From positions 1 through 26,123 of the forward strand of contig MU129283.1 in assembly GCA_014904985.1 (NCBI GenBank): a stretch of DNA of 26,123 nucleotides, in the 5' to 3' direction. Made by a program: the position numbers and the translations under genes. Every line of letters starts with the position of its first letter. Within the stretch, counting starts at the first letter, position 1. Of this stretch, positions 1 to 10,345 are shown piece by piece. The notes beneath the pieces were generated by a model. That model was given only the letters and a program-made list of their open reading frames with translations, was not told where the DNA came from and ran no database searches. This DNA is from Hydnum rufescens UP504 (taxonomy: Eukaryota > Basidiomycota > Agaricomycetes > Cantharellales > Hydnaceae).

Positions 1-345
1 ACAGGAACAGGAACAGGAACAGGAACTCGGCCAGGGGGTGAACCGGAAGCAATGGGAAATGAAAGGGAAATGAAAAGGAAATGAAACCAAGATAGGGTTG
101 GACCGGAGTCAAACCGGAATCAAGCCGGAAGCAAAGTGGACTTGGGCGAGGGAAATAAGTGGAGAACCGGACTGGAGGTGGGCGGACGAGGACCGGAGTT
201 GACCGGAGTAGACCGGAGTTGGGGGCAAACCCTGACAGCAGGCTGTGATCAGCAAGTTGATTTGGAGTAAGAAGGTGGAACAAGAACTTTGAGAAGGGTG
301 CCCAACGCAGGCAGGCTGTGATCAGCGAGTTGATTTGGAGTGAGA
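1..345. repeat. Simple-sequence region and two outlying 64-bp repeat units
   Basis: Bases 1-26 are a hexanucleotide run (ACAGGA). Bases 95-230 are an interspersed pattern of short GACCGGAGT/AACCGGA words in purine-rich DNA. From about 228 to 345 there are two diverged copies of the unit that forms the minisatellite at 2715-3085; shared words are GGTGCCCAACGCAGGCAG and GATCAGCGAGTTG. No coding region is supported here. Confidence 0.7.
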
Positions 346-740
346 ATGTGGATGCATAGTGTTGATTTGTAATTTGGATCCATCACCGCATTTGACTTGG
401 AGGTCACCGAACTCTCTTTGTTCTCACCTCAGTTGAGTCAATAGTACTACCCGGCCTGCCTGAGTTGTGCCATCGACCGAACGAGTCCATTGTACAAAAC
501 TGAAATGCCCAACCACAATTCGCAGCTGAGGTACCATTCTGGCCAGCTTGTCTGCCATTGTGCAGAAGACCCCCAGCCTCGTTCGTAAACTGATCAAATT
601 TCCCCTCACACGTCATTGATGATTCACTGCAGTGGCCCATTATTGCTCCAAAAAACCAGCGACTAGGGGCAGGGGATTTTTTAGATGTGTGAAGTCTAAC
701 TGATGTGGATTCTGGGGTAAGTAACAGGATGTCTTCCCTA
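346..740. other. No feature recognised
   Basis: Short overlapping open frames on the minus strand (404-640 and 424-609) have no recognisable composition, domain or splice structure. I see no RNA gene or repeat here. Confidence 0.4.
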
Positions 741-1078
741 GTGTGTTCTAATGGCTATGGTGTTTAGCCTGGTCTGGCCTTGATGATGTCGCTGCTACTG
801 GCCCCCTTGTGAGTGATGAACCACCCATCCCACCTCCTGACTTGTTGACCTCACCCTGTCTTCTCTCCCAATCTCCCCCACCCTCCCCCAGTGCTTCCCA
901 AGCAGAGACATGTGAGGGAGTCAGGGCCCATCGCTTGGAGGCAGAGAATGCTGCACTTTGCATGGAACTTAGTAGTCTTCAGGGCAAACTCAGTCAATGC
1001 AAGGATGACGTAAGTCTTGCAGAAGAGAAATACGATAGATTGGTTGCTGGAATTGGCAGGTTGCTTGCTGCAGACTGA
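740..1078 (+). pseudogene. Coiled-coil protein fragment (terminal exon or relic)
   Basis: A short open frame (first Met codon at 809; the frame is readable somewhat upstream) encodes a Pro/Ser-rich stretch followed by a strong heptad-like segment. This contains HRLEAENAALCMELSSLQGK and AEEKYDRLVAGIGRLL and ends at a TGA at 1076-1078. The first half is the low-complexity, proline-rich linker common in fungal regulatory proteins, and the second half should form a coiled coil. The preceding exon or start is not clear, so this could be the 3' end of a longer gene or a relic. I do not recognise the family. It faces the opposite way to the MYND relic downstream. Confidence 0.4.
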
Positions 1079-1449
1079 TTTTCATGGTTTCTGTATTATG
1101 CAACGCACCCCCTTGCTTACAATCCATGTGTGTGGAAATATATGCTTTACTTTGGATTCGGAGAGCCAGGATGACAGACAAACACATATGGTGAACTACA
1201 GAGAAAGAAAAAGAAGTGGTTGATGTATGAGAAACCCCCACCCCATCACTGTATCAGTGAGTGCAGCTCATTGGGAATATACGCGAGGAAAAAATGTATG
1301 TTGGAGAAGGTCTTGGTTCAGTTGTGCTGTTGGGACCACAAAGGGGAACCATGTTAACCATGAAAACATCACAAAAGAAATGAAACTGACCTTGTTGACT
1401 ATCAATATCCATCCCATTGTTTGACCCTTGTCCCTTGCTATACTCTAAT
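1079..1449. other. No feature recognised
   Basis: Several short open frames on both strands overlap one another and none shows family features. This is probably intergenic sequence, or decayed sequence 3' of the MYND relic on the minus strand. Confidence 0.4.
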
Positions 1450-2640
1450 TCAACACATGTATTCCCCGATGGGACTGAAGTGTGGAAGATGGTATGGACA
1501 ATAGGAACGAAGCAAGGATGCACCAGTGACTGGCATATGGCTTGATGCACAGCTTCCTGCCTTACTCATCCACACTCCAAAGCTGGTCTGCTCAGTGGAC
1601 TGAGTACATAGTTTGTTGGGGATGTCCACAAGGTATTGAGAGTTAACTCTTGCGAGAAGTAGCCTGTAAGGGAGATGTGAAGGGATTGGAGCAGATGAGA
1701 GGTCAATGATGAATCTGTCAACACAGGGGAAGGTTGTCGAGGTAGTCCATGTGTTGAGGGTGGCGCTGACCACAAGGATTGCAGGGGTGGCTGGGTGCAG
1801 CATTCCCATAACTCGATTCTGACCACCGTGAACATGCTCATCAACACCCATAGATTCAGCAGGTGTGGTAGGAGGACCAGATACTGGTGGGCAAGAGTTT
1901 GATGGTCCCACCATAGATGTGGTGGCAACACGTCCAGATTGTGTAGAACATATGCATGTAACAAGGCTCTGGGTTAACTAGGCTGTTGGGCCTGGCGATG
2001 TTGTGCCAGTGTTGGTACTTCGCTTTTCTGCAGCATCTCCAGCACTTGGCAAACTTGTGAGGAGTCTTCTCCCATTTTCCATAAGTCATATTTGCGCATT
2101 GCCTAATACCACCTTGGCCCTCATCCTTGTGACATGCATTGCACATAATGATGCCACCCCAGTATTGGATCTCGTTGGGAAGATGGGGTAATTGTGGCTC
2201 TGAGGGAGATGGTCTGAAGGTAAAGCGTTTGATGAGGGAGAATATATTCATCGAAGAATGCGAAGGGTCTGAAGGAGGATCAGATTGAGACGAAGTGGAA
2301 GATGAATGTGTCAGCATGGGATTTGGCCACGGCTTGTAAAATGCCTGACGTAGATATGGAGATTTTGAAAGATATCCCAGGAGTTGAAGGGATAGAAGAA
2401 GAAGATCCTCGTCTTTGTAAGGCCCTTGCTTTTGGGATGATGAGTTCACTGCAACTCCGCTCTGACTACCCACATGGGAGTCAGTGGCTTGGGCACATGC
2501 CACTCAAGTGGTGGCTTCTATTCCCATAGTCAACCGCATCTAGCAAGTTTTCAGGCAAGGTGATGGGTCCGTTAACGTCAATTGGACCAGTGAATGTTGC
2601 GTTTGGCCCTAATTGGGATGAGTGGTCAGCCAGTGTAGTG
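1450..2640 (-). pseudogene. samB/Mub1-like MYND zinc-finger protein, decayed copy
   Basis: The minus-strand frame from 2503 to 1856 contains signatures I associate with fungal MYND-finger proteins of the samB/Mub1 group (Mub1 is an adaptor of the Ubr2 ubiquitin ligase; samB acts in morphogenesis). They include KDEDLLLLSLQLLGYLSK, an SLIKRFTFRPSPSE block, then GGIRQCAN, YGKWE and FAKCWRCCRKAKY, which is the start of the MYND finger. The finger is damaged: a Tyr stands where the CGKWE-type motif has Cys, and the frame leaves homology right after KAKY, so the C-terminal zinc ligands are missing. A second frame, 1914 to 1450, begins with a PPVSGPPTTPAES-like linker that may be the downstream exon. 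Upstream, 2504-2640 looks like an out-of-frame N-terminal piece (ENLLDAVDYG). I infer a non-functional paralogue. Confidence 0.6.
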
Positions 2641-2714
2641 AGAGCAGCATGAGGAGTCACATCAACTGTCCCAGCCATTGTGGGATCATGGCAATGACCT
2701 TGGGAACACAGCAA

Positions 2715-3085
2715 GAGGGTGCCCAACACAGGCAGGCCATGATCAGTGAGTTGGTTTGGAGTGAGAACACAGAACAAGATGAGCACCCAATGCAGGCAGG
2801 CCATGATCAGCGAGTTGGTTTGGAGTAAGAACACAGAAAGAAGAGGGTGCCCAATGCAGGCAGACTGCGATCAGCGAGTTGGTTTGGAGTAAGAACACAG
2901 AAAGAAGAGGGTGCCCAACACAGGCAGACTGTGATCAGCAAGTTGGTTTGGAGTAAGAACACAGAAAGAAGAGGGTGCCCAACGCAGGCAGACTGTGATC
3001 AGCGAGTTGGTTTGGAGTAGGAATACAGAAAGAATGTGCCCAATGCAGGCAGGCTGCAATCAGCAAGTTAGGTTGGATACGAGCT
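2715..3085. repeat. 64-bp minisatellite, about 5.8 copies
   Basis: Units begin at about 2715, 2781, 2843, 2907, 2971 and 3034 (periods of 66, 62, 64, 64 and 63 bp). The shared core is GGTGCCCAA, then GCAGGCAG, GATCAGCGAGTTGGTTTGG and AAGAACACAGAAAGAAGA. The last unit is truncated and diverged. Two further copies lie 2.4 kb to the left (228-345), so the array was once larger or was split. It lies just upstream of the samB/Mub1-like relic. Confidence 0.85.
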
Positions 3086-4419
3086 CTGCAAGATAATTTG
3101 GTTCTGTGATGGTCAGGTCTGAGACTGACTCAACTGAATTGAGCCAAGTCAACTACAATCAATACATTGGGGCTGTTTTTTGCCGCAGGATGAAAGAGAA
3201 TGGATTCAAATAGGGTCTTTCACAATAGCAAAAACAAATGTCAAAACAGTACCAAAGACTACTCAAAATAAATACAGTTGGTCTCCAAAACGGTGCTTTG
3301 AGGTTTGTTTTGGGCTCTATCATGAAGCACCCTAATGATAGAAGTTGATAAGTCTGAGGCAAGGAGTGGTGTGATGACAGCACTGTGAGGCTTTCTTTTT
3401 AAAAGTTCCCAAAAGGACTCGAGTCTTCAGAGGATCCCCATCACTCAGGTTGATAGCCTACACACTCTCACTGGGAAACTTTTGAGATTTTTGAGACCCA
3501 CCTAGCACAGTTTCCTGGGAGTTTGGAGGCCAAAATCGGTGGCACAAAGAACAATTTCACTGGGAGGCGGCTCATGGGGCTAAAGTACATAGCATGCAGA
3601 TGCCAGGTGTTTGGTGCATGTGGTGGTGTACTTGAGGACTCCCCTATGGGGTGAAGGTTCAAGTACACCTCTGTACCATTTTTACTCACAGGGACAGGGG
3701 TCGGTCACAAGTCACTTATGATGTCACACATTTTTAGCTGCATATTAATGGCGCATGTGGCCCACATCTTTACATTACTATGAAAAACTTGAATTAAATA
3801 CCATCATCGGCACTGTCACTGTTGCTTTCATTTGTGTCATACTCCAACCCTCTGTGTTCAGCGTTAGAATTTTGTGGGTCTTCAACCTCATCTTATAAGC
3901 AGAGACAGCTTTTTCAGCTTGGCCAGCCACAAGTCCAGAGCCTGAATGTTGACTGAATCCAAAAACAGAAAATAGGGGTAGACATCAAGGAAGCCATTGC
4001 AGGACCAAGAATCTGGTCAGATCTATATGAAATCAATTGCCCCATGTGGGGTTGTTAACTTGATGTTTAATGAAGGCATGTATTACACAGGCTTGCATGA
4101 TAATACAGACTGCGTCCATTTCTTCCACCACATGGACTGCATCCGTTTCTTCTGCCACAGGGGTCATGTCTGTTCTGTAGCCACCGCGTCTGGCATGCGA
4201 GACACTCCACGTGGATAGTCTCTCGCATAAAGGCTGTCTGCCTCCTGATTCAGTCATACTTGAGGTGGCAGAGTCACTTCAGAGTCTCTAGTATGAGGGA
4301 CCATGGGCTAGGTTACCACAGGATGTGAAGGCCATGGGTATATAAGTACAGGATCTCCTTGCTACTTTCTCCCTATTCTTTTTTCCACATCCTGCCCAAT
4401 TTTTCTCTCGTGCACAGGG
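3086..4419. other. Mostly non-coding; possible minus-strand acidic exon and a TATA-like box
   Basis: No full gene is supported. On the minus strand, around 3892 to 3796, an open stretch encodes an acidic tail (DEVEDPQNSNAEH, then NESNSDSADDGI, then stop) directly after an AG that could be an acceptor; this may be a terminal exon relic. At 4338-4346 the sequence GTATATAAG is followed by CT-rich DNA (4355-4400), resembling a fungal RNA polymerase II core promoter reading rightward, but no gene follows directly. These are weak signals. Confidence 0.3.
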
Positions 4420-4499
4420 TGATATTTGCTAGAGATATGTGTGCACCGCCATCCGATCCTTCAAACACACAAGTAGCTAACGTAGGGCCACCCAACTCA

Positions 4500-4640
4500 G
4501 TCAGCCACAAATGTAGGTCTAGTTAGATATTACGAGCCTTGCATTTATATAGTCTAACTAGAGGTTTTGATGCTGGGGCCCCTGGGGCCAGCTAACCTGA
4601 TTTCCGTGGTTCAGGCAGGGGCCCCCAGGGGCCCCTGTGT
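4500..4640 (+). repeat. Left terminal inverted repeat of the KDZ element (core)
   Basis: Reading inward, the ordered blocks are GTCAGCCA, TCTAGTTAGATATT, GAG, TTGCATTTATAT, CTAACTAGA, GGGGCCCCTGGGGCC, AAC and GGGGCCCCCAGGGGCCCC. The same blocks in the same order, with small spacing changes, occur in reverse complement at 19660-19845. The paired TCTARTTAGA words about 45 bp apart and the GC-rich palindromes are plausible transposase-binding or cleavage-associated sites; that role is inferred. Weak similarity continues outward through ACACAC/TAGCT and ATATTTGCT to about 4420. Confidence 0.75.
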
Positions 4641-4768
4641 GGGACTTCACATATCAAACCAAGCTCCAACTTATAGATCTCAACTAGGACTCTCTCTCCC
4701 GTACCACTGTAGTAGAAGCAACTGCTATTATGAGGTGTATGTACAAACTATGGACACAGAGGAGTATT

Positions 4769-4856
4769 TATACACAGGAGTGGGATTAGAAAACTATAAG
4801 ACATGATGTAGTTATACACAGGGGTGGAATTAGAAGAGTATAAGTCATGAGACGAG
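4769..4856. repeat. 44-bp tandem duplication inside the left end
   Basis: Two copies begin at 4769 and 4813 (TATACACAGG, then TGG, ATTAGAA and CTATAAG/GTATAAG with CATGA). They lie between the left terminal repeat and the 3' end of the leftward gene block. Confidence 0.75.
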
Positions 4857-4868
4857 GTCACTGGGACA

Positions 4869-7800
4869 TTAGAAGAGATTATGGTTATTTGAGTCTTGTG
4901 GAAAAAGAAGAGAAGTCCATAGATCGAGTTGATCAGTGGAGATATTGGAGAGATCAAACTGAATGGGAGATAGTGACACAGAGCTGGTCATTGAGGTCGG
5001 ATTGGTAGGATAGACAGGCACACCAGAATGTGTCGCTGTGGGCACTGTGTTACTGAAGGTCGATGTTGATGGTCTGTACAGGTTTGGATTAGAACCCAGA
5101 CCCATTGTACTTAAGCCTAAATCAACACCGAGGCCTGAACCTGAACCATCAGAGTTCCAAACACCACCTGGACCAACACCAGGGTGCATCGTGGCCACAG
5201 GATTTGAACTTGATGTCACCAAACGATCCAAATTCGAAGTCGCTGAAGGTTCCAAATTCGAAGCCATTGAACAGTCCAAATTTGAAGTTCCCAAATAATT
5301 CAAACTCGAACTCGCTGGAGGCTCCAATCTTTAACTTGCTGGAGGATCCAATCTCGAACTTGCTGGAGGACCCAATCTCAAAGTCACTGAATGACTTGAA
5401 GTTGTGGGAGAATTCGACGCCAAAGCCATTGGGTTATCAAAGTCCAGAGAATCAGAGTCAGATTCATCAATGAAGGGCTTTGATTGAATGCGAGTAGACC
5501 TCGCAATGCCCTTGGACTTGGCAGCAGAAGCTGGGACTTTCTGAGATTTCTGCGAGGTCAGTTTGGGCTGCCTTGTTGAAGTCGTGGTTGACTCGGATCC
5601 GAAGTCTAGCCCTGCATCTTGGACACAGCAGACTGCATTACCATCCCTGTCAATGACCAATGGGACAGCAGTGTCATCATCAGCATCATCCTCGCCCCAT
5701 CTTTCAAGCTTAATGGGGCAGCTATTCCCCTTTTGGAACTCGGAAACAAGGAATCTCCACTGTCCACCTTCCCAGCTCTTGTTGGTGCAGCTTGGATGTG
5801 GAGCAGGGCATTCTTCTTCAAGCGGCCACCCAACGAAGTGAATACAATGCCAGCGAAGCAATGCAAGTAATCGGACCCAAGGAATGGAAACCAGAAACCA
5901 GGCATGGCCATTGGAGATGAACAAGTTCCTCAAATACTTTGAGGTCGCAGAGTAGGCCAAGTCTCTGGTCTTAAGTTCGTGTTCTCACCATACTTTTTCT
6001 GCCTCTTCATGCCTCTTCGAAAATTCCAGTAGCATCCAGCCGCTCATTCATGAGTTTAACAAACAGCTCCTCAAGAGACTTCTTCAGATTAAACTGCTTC
6101 TCAGCAAGCTGTTGGATTTCTGAAGATCCAAAAAGGATGGCATTCTGTGCATGGGCAGCATATGCATCAGGCTGAGAGCAAACAACAAATGCAACAACAT
6201 GGGCATCAAAAGTGGCCATGTGCTGAATTTCGCCCATGAGAAGCTTCTTTTTCCGATGGATGTATTTGGCAAGCTTGGTGCCACTTGTGACTTGGACATC
6301 CTTATCCACCTTCGATTGTTGGGCAAGTGATCGCAGGTCATCTAGCCATGCCTCTAGGCCGTCGGCGTCCCCATTGAACCATTCTTTCTCCTTGGCATAT
6401 TCGAGTCAAGTCCACCTGGAGACACTAAAAAGTGGAAGGGGTTTATCAGCATCAACTAAACCATCACAATAAACATGGAGTACTAACATTTGGGAAGACC
6501 AGCAAGTTTCCGTTTTCGACTATATCCATTGAATGGATTAGGCAGCCACTTGGAGTGGAAAGAGTCACCAAGATTTGCCAGTTGGAGGACTTGATGCAGT
6601 GGGCAGTTATATTTTTTGGCATGGCTTCCAAAGTGTGATGAAAGGCCTCAGTAACCCCATGCACTTCATCCACCAGTGCAGTAGGAAAGGGACCCCTATT
6701 GTACTGTGGTTGGTGAGGCTGGCCTTCTCCATCGCTGCTCAATCGGGTGTCATCGATGTCGTCATCATCTTGATGTCGCTAACACCCGCTTCGATATCTG
6801 AGCCCAGATCAGCATCTCGTGACTCCACTTCATCCTCCGAAATTGCTTCCACTCCCTTGCCCTTGCCATAGGGGACCTTGAAGGGCACACAAGTTGTTTT
6901 CTTCGAGTGGACTTCAAAGTTGGCAAGGTGTGTGCATCAGTCGCTGGGAGTTGGATTGATGGCAACACTTGATCCTTGGGACGATGAATGGGCGGCACAG
7001 GAACCAGTGCAGAAGGGCGAGTGCTTGTTGTAGCGGGATTCACGGAGGGGCGACTCCCTGACAATGGCAATACAGATCGGTTGGGACTCTGGATTGCTTA
7101 GGAGGAAGAAGTTAGATCGTACAAGAAGAACTGAAACCCAATCAAACATACCTTGACTTCTTAAGAGCCTTCACCAACTTCAAGATTTTGATCTCAAATT
7201 GTTCCAGCTTGAGACTGTGAGTGTTGGCAAAGAAGGCCAATCCTTCAACGATGCCAAGAGCACCACATGGACCCCGCCTCATCTCTTTAGCAAGACGAGA
7301 TACATTTATGCCTTGAAAGACGCGATTAAGAGTGCGATCAACGAACTCGCAGTCTTCACTGGGATCTGCCCCTTGGTCAGGGAGGGACCAGAGTAGGGTG
7401 TCGACCTGGGTAGCATCCCAGACATAGAGAAGATCCCCTGGGCGATGCTTCTGGAATGCTAGTAGGCAGATTAAGTGCCAACGTCCTGTGCATCATCGAG
7501 CAATTTGCGAGGGTCGCCAATTCGTCGTGCTTCGTCCAACAGCTGGTCGGGCGTATCAGATTCTGGCATAGACCCTCCATCATCAGAGGAAATGTCCACG
7601 ACTGAGGACGGTCTGACACGACTGCCAGATAGAAGCACTGTGGGTTCTTCATTGTACCCAAACGTTGAAGATGCACGTTCGGGTTCAGAGCTTTGGACGG
7701 GTAGGAGAGGAGGATCGTCAGGGTAGTCTACCTGACTGGAAGTAGGAGTTCCATTCAGAAGTGATGCCGATCTCCGAGACTCGTGCTGATATTCGACTTC

Positions 7801-8252
7801 AGGGATTTTAGGGTGAGATTCGAGTTGGATATATGCCCGATTCTTAGGGGGTTGCGAGGGGGTTGATGCGATGACGCGAAACTTCTTGTTCCTCCGGTTG
7901 CCTCCAGGCGGACCCGATTTTTCCTGCCGTAGACATCATGTAAGAACAGGAGCAGGGATTCTAAGTAGAGGCGTACATACCATATTGGCAGTTTCGTCGT
8001 TGACTTCGTCATTAGCTTCGTCATCTACCTTGCGCCTGCCAATATTGATCTGAGGATACGACGGTTCCTGAGACGTCGCATTCTGTTGCGAATAATAGGT
8101 GAGCTCGAACTTGCAAGACAAGAAATCAGGAGACATACGATTTTGGATGACTCCTGTGCACCTGAGGATGATGGTTCCTCAGACGGGTCATCGAAGGCTT
8201 TGCGTTTGGGGACTCGCAGTTGTGATTTTCGGTATGTGACGACTTGGCGCAT
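4869..8252 (-). pseudogene. Leftward cargo gene block 1: multi-exon unknown protein, decayed
   Basis: The start is the ATG at 8252. Likely exons are 8252-8139, 8082-7981, 7923 to about 7483, 7450-7152 and then from about 7086. Introns 8138-8083 (56 nt), 7980-7924 (57 nt) and 7151-7087 have GTATGT donors. The product starts Lys-rich (KRKAFDDPSEEPSSS). A well-formed central exon (7450-7152) encodes HRPGDLLYVWDATQVDTL and FVDRTLNRVFQGI. A Pro-rich linker, an acidic stretch (DQDDDDID-type), GPFPTALVDEVHG, WFNGDADGLEAWLDDLRSL (about 6370) and KYIHRKKKLLMGEIQHM (about 6270) follow. Lesions include frame shifts near 6900 and 6790, a stop after about 6007, and an in-frame TAA at 5331-5333 inside a PPASSRL repeat; the same frame then runs on to 4869 (ending QDSNNHNLF). 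I do not recognise the family. It resembles lineage-expanded unknown proteins of agarics. The 7483-7450 junction (32 nt) is too short for a normal intron. Confidence 0.55.
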
Positions 8253-8887
8253 TGCGAAAACACCCTTCACAAATTTTCTGGCCGGGTTGTTGAAGAAATA
8301 GTTCTAAAACTCCCCAAGCTCGAAAATAACGTTTCAGGGTGATATTGGGCAACACTTCCAGTCGGAGACCCAGTGTATGGTGAGATGGGGACAAGGAGAG
8401 TGTAATAGAATTGTAAAGAGAGTGAGCAATGTCTTGGTCTTGAGTCGGAGAAAAACGATGGTGAAGCAAATGCCACCCCCCCGCAGTAACAGTTCCCACT
8501 ACTCTATCCGGGAGATTCAAGAAAATATTCAGGAATTTCCCAAGACCGAGCTGTCTGGAATGTGCTGGCTTGCGGTTCGGAGGTGCGACAAATTTAATAT
8601 GACGGTCCCAAAGGAGAGTGGATGATACGCAAACGATCCACCTCTCCAGCTGAGACGCTCAAGAGATAACTCAGGAGCCTCTCAAGCAGAGTGGTTGGTG
8701 CGTTTTTGGTGCGTAGTGAGAACGTCTCACTCGGTATTTGCCGATCTATTCAACGCCTCAACGGAATACCGATAAATGCCATTCCCATATGTAGATATAC
8801 ATACATCCATACATACATGCAGGATTTAAAAAAATGAAGGTGATGGGACAGGGTAGAAGAACAATGAGAGAATAGCAAAAATATTAA
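8253..8887. promoter_or_regulatory. Intergenic space between the two leftward gene blocks
   Basis: This stretch lies 5' of block 1 (ATG at 8252) and 3' of block 2 (stop at 8888). A CATA/CATC microsatellite lies at about 8797-8820. No gene is supported: the open frames on both strands are short and without features. A promoter for block 1 is expected here by position, but no clear TATA box is seen next to the start. Confidence 0.4.
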
Positions 8888-10051
8888 TCATCTCCCTCTG
8901 CTACAAATGACCTCATTGGGCTTCAGAAAGAGGGTCGGCGCTGAACATGAAGAATCCCACTGGATGAACCATTCTTGGGACTCCGTGGACCCAATGGCTT
9001 CCATATGGCATTTGCGCGAGGGGCGAGAATACCTGACGGACGCATCTCCCAGAGCAGCCGAATCTTTTGCCTTCTGGGCAAGCTCACGAACCAAAATATC
9101 GTACGGTCCTCCAGTAACGTAGAGAGGGACCCAGAATGGCACGATATTGTGGTTAAACCGATCCATGTGGGAATTCACGATCATCGCTAAACGTCGCCGT
9201 ACCGCATGATCAACCTCGTCCAGAGCTTCCAACAGCCACTTCGTGCTGAAATCCACTCGATCCATAACCTGTGGTGGAGGATAATCGCAATCACGTACAA
9301 CTGGAGGATAGCGATAGAAGTCCAGGAAGCGATAGCGAATGTAATGCCGTAAGGAGGCATCTGCGCCAGGAGGCGGAGGAAAGGGGTGTAACTCCCGTAG
9401 GTCGCCAATCTCTCGATGGGGAGGCGCATGCTCCAGTAGGGTGGCAAGATCACTCGGGGATGTCTGGTATGAAAAGGACATCTCGACGTAATCGGGATCC
9501 AGCACGTATCGAAACGAAAAAACGGCTTCATGCCGACTGACAGGCACCGAAACAGCCTGTTCAAATTCCCACAGCGAATAATGACCTGAGACAAATCGCT
9601 CGAGAATGAGGTCCCGCCTCCGCTGGGATTTAAAGGCCAGCAACACTTTTTGCTTCTTGCGTGCCGGGCCTTTTGCTGTTTTGTTCTTACGAACACGAAC
9701 CCCGAGAAGGCCATCATGCATCAGCAATTGGAAAATTGCCTTGATGTCTACGTCGGCAGTGACACCAAAGAATTCGATGCGATACCAATCGCCGACAACA
9801 ACAAGTGGATCGAGGTCTTCCACCGTTTCCCCAGAAGGCTCAAGACCGACTTCATTTGTACCCCCTTGCTCGTCACAAGGCGAAAGTGGCGGAGCAATTG
9901 GCAACGCTGCTTGAAAGGGGGGATCCACTGGCATATGGTCCTGAGGAGGGGGTACAGCTTGCTGCACATCCTGCATTTCGGAATCGCCAGGGTCAGGGGG
10001 AGACACCACAGGACACACAGGTGTCTCCTGCTCTTGATGGTTTATTTCCAT
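8888..10051 (-). CDS. Cargo block 2, downstream open frame (unknown protein, 387 aa)
   Basis: This long uninterrupted minus-strand frame has a Met at 10051. Residues 1-80 are Pro/Glu/Gln-rich and disordered (MEINHQEQETPVCP). The rest looks globular: GDWYRIEFFGVTADVDIKA, an Arg/Lys-rich patch (RVRKNKTAKGPARKKQK) and repeated aromatic/Pro segments (FPPPPGADASLRHYIRYR; DFYRYPPVVRD). It ends ICSRGR at 8888. The frame is also open upstream of the Met into the SR-repeat DNA of the neighbouring frame. It may therefore be the C-terminal half of one roughly 1,200-residue protein whose frame was broken in the repeat, rather than a second gene. I recognise no catalytic motif. It resembles unknown proteins expanded in agaric genomes, from memory only. 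Confidence 0.6.
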   Translation of the reverse strand: MEINHQEQETPVCPVVSPPDPGDSEMQDVQQAVPPPQDHMPVDPPFQAALPIAPPLSPCDEQGGTNEVGLEPSGETVEDLDPLVVVGDWYRIEFFGVTADVDIKAIFQLLMHDGLLGVRVRKNKTAKGPARKKQKVLLAFKSQRRRDLILERFVSGHYSLWEFEQAVSVPVSRHEAVFSFRYVLDPDYVEMSFSYQTSPSDLATLLEHAPPHREIGDLRELHPFPPPPGADASLRHYIRYRFLDFYRYPPVVRDCDYPPPQVMDRVDFSTKWLLEALDEVDHAVRRRLAMIVNSHMDRFNHNIVPFWVPLYVTGGPYDILVRELAQKAKDSAALGDASVRYSRPSRKCHMEAIGSTESQEWFIQWDSSCSAPTLFLKPNEVICSRGR

Positions 10052-10079
10052 CTCTGGCCCATATTGCTGATTGGGGGGG

Positions 10080-10345
10080 GAATGAGGAGGGGAATGGTGA
10101 GGAGGGGATTGGCAAGGGGATTGGCAAGGAGGGGATTGGCGAGGGGATCAGCAAGGAGGGGATCGGCGAGGGGAATGGCAAGAAGGGGAATAGCGAGAAG
10201 GGGAATAGCGAGAAGGGGAATAGCGAGAAGGGGAATAGCGAGAAGGGGAATAGCAAGAAGGGGAATAGCGAGAAGGGGAATGGCGAGAAGGGGAACGGCG
10301 GGAAGGGGAATGGCGGGAAGGGGAACGGCAATAAGGGGAACGGAA
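10080..10345. repeat. Coding 15-bp minisatellite (SR-type tail)
   Basis: The + strand shows tandem units of GGGGAATAGCGAGAA (15 bp) from about 10171 to 10345 with single-base variants, and less regular GGGGATTGGCAAGGA units from about 10080. On the minus strand they encode SPSRY repeats. Because the unit is a multiple of three and lacks stops, both strands are open, which creates the artefactual plus-strand frames with GNSEK or ARRGI repeats. Confidence 0.85.

Noticed and set aside
4338..4346. TATA box as evidence of a solo LTR around 4.26-4.48 kb
   Set aside because: A TATA-like box and CT-rich tract are present, but no TG...CA ends, no flanking duplication and no second copy were found.
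5038..5473. Plus-strand ORFs rich in SNSKSLN/FEVAEGSKF repeats
   Set aside because: They lie antisense to the PPASS-type repeat of the minus-strand cargo gene, and no splice or start evidence supports them.
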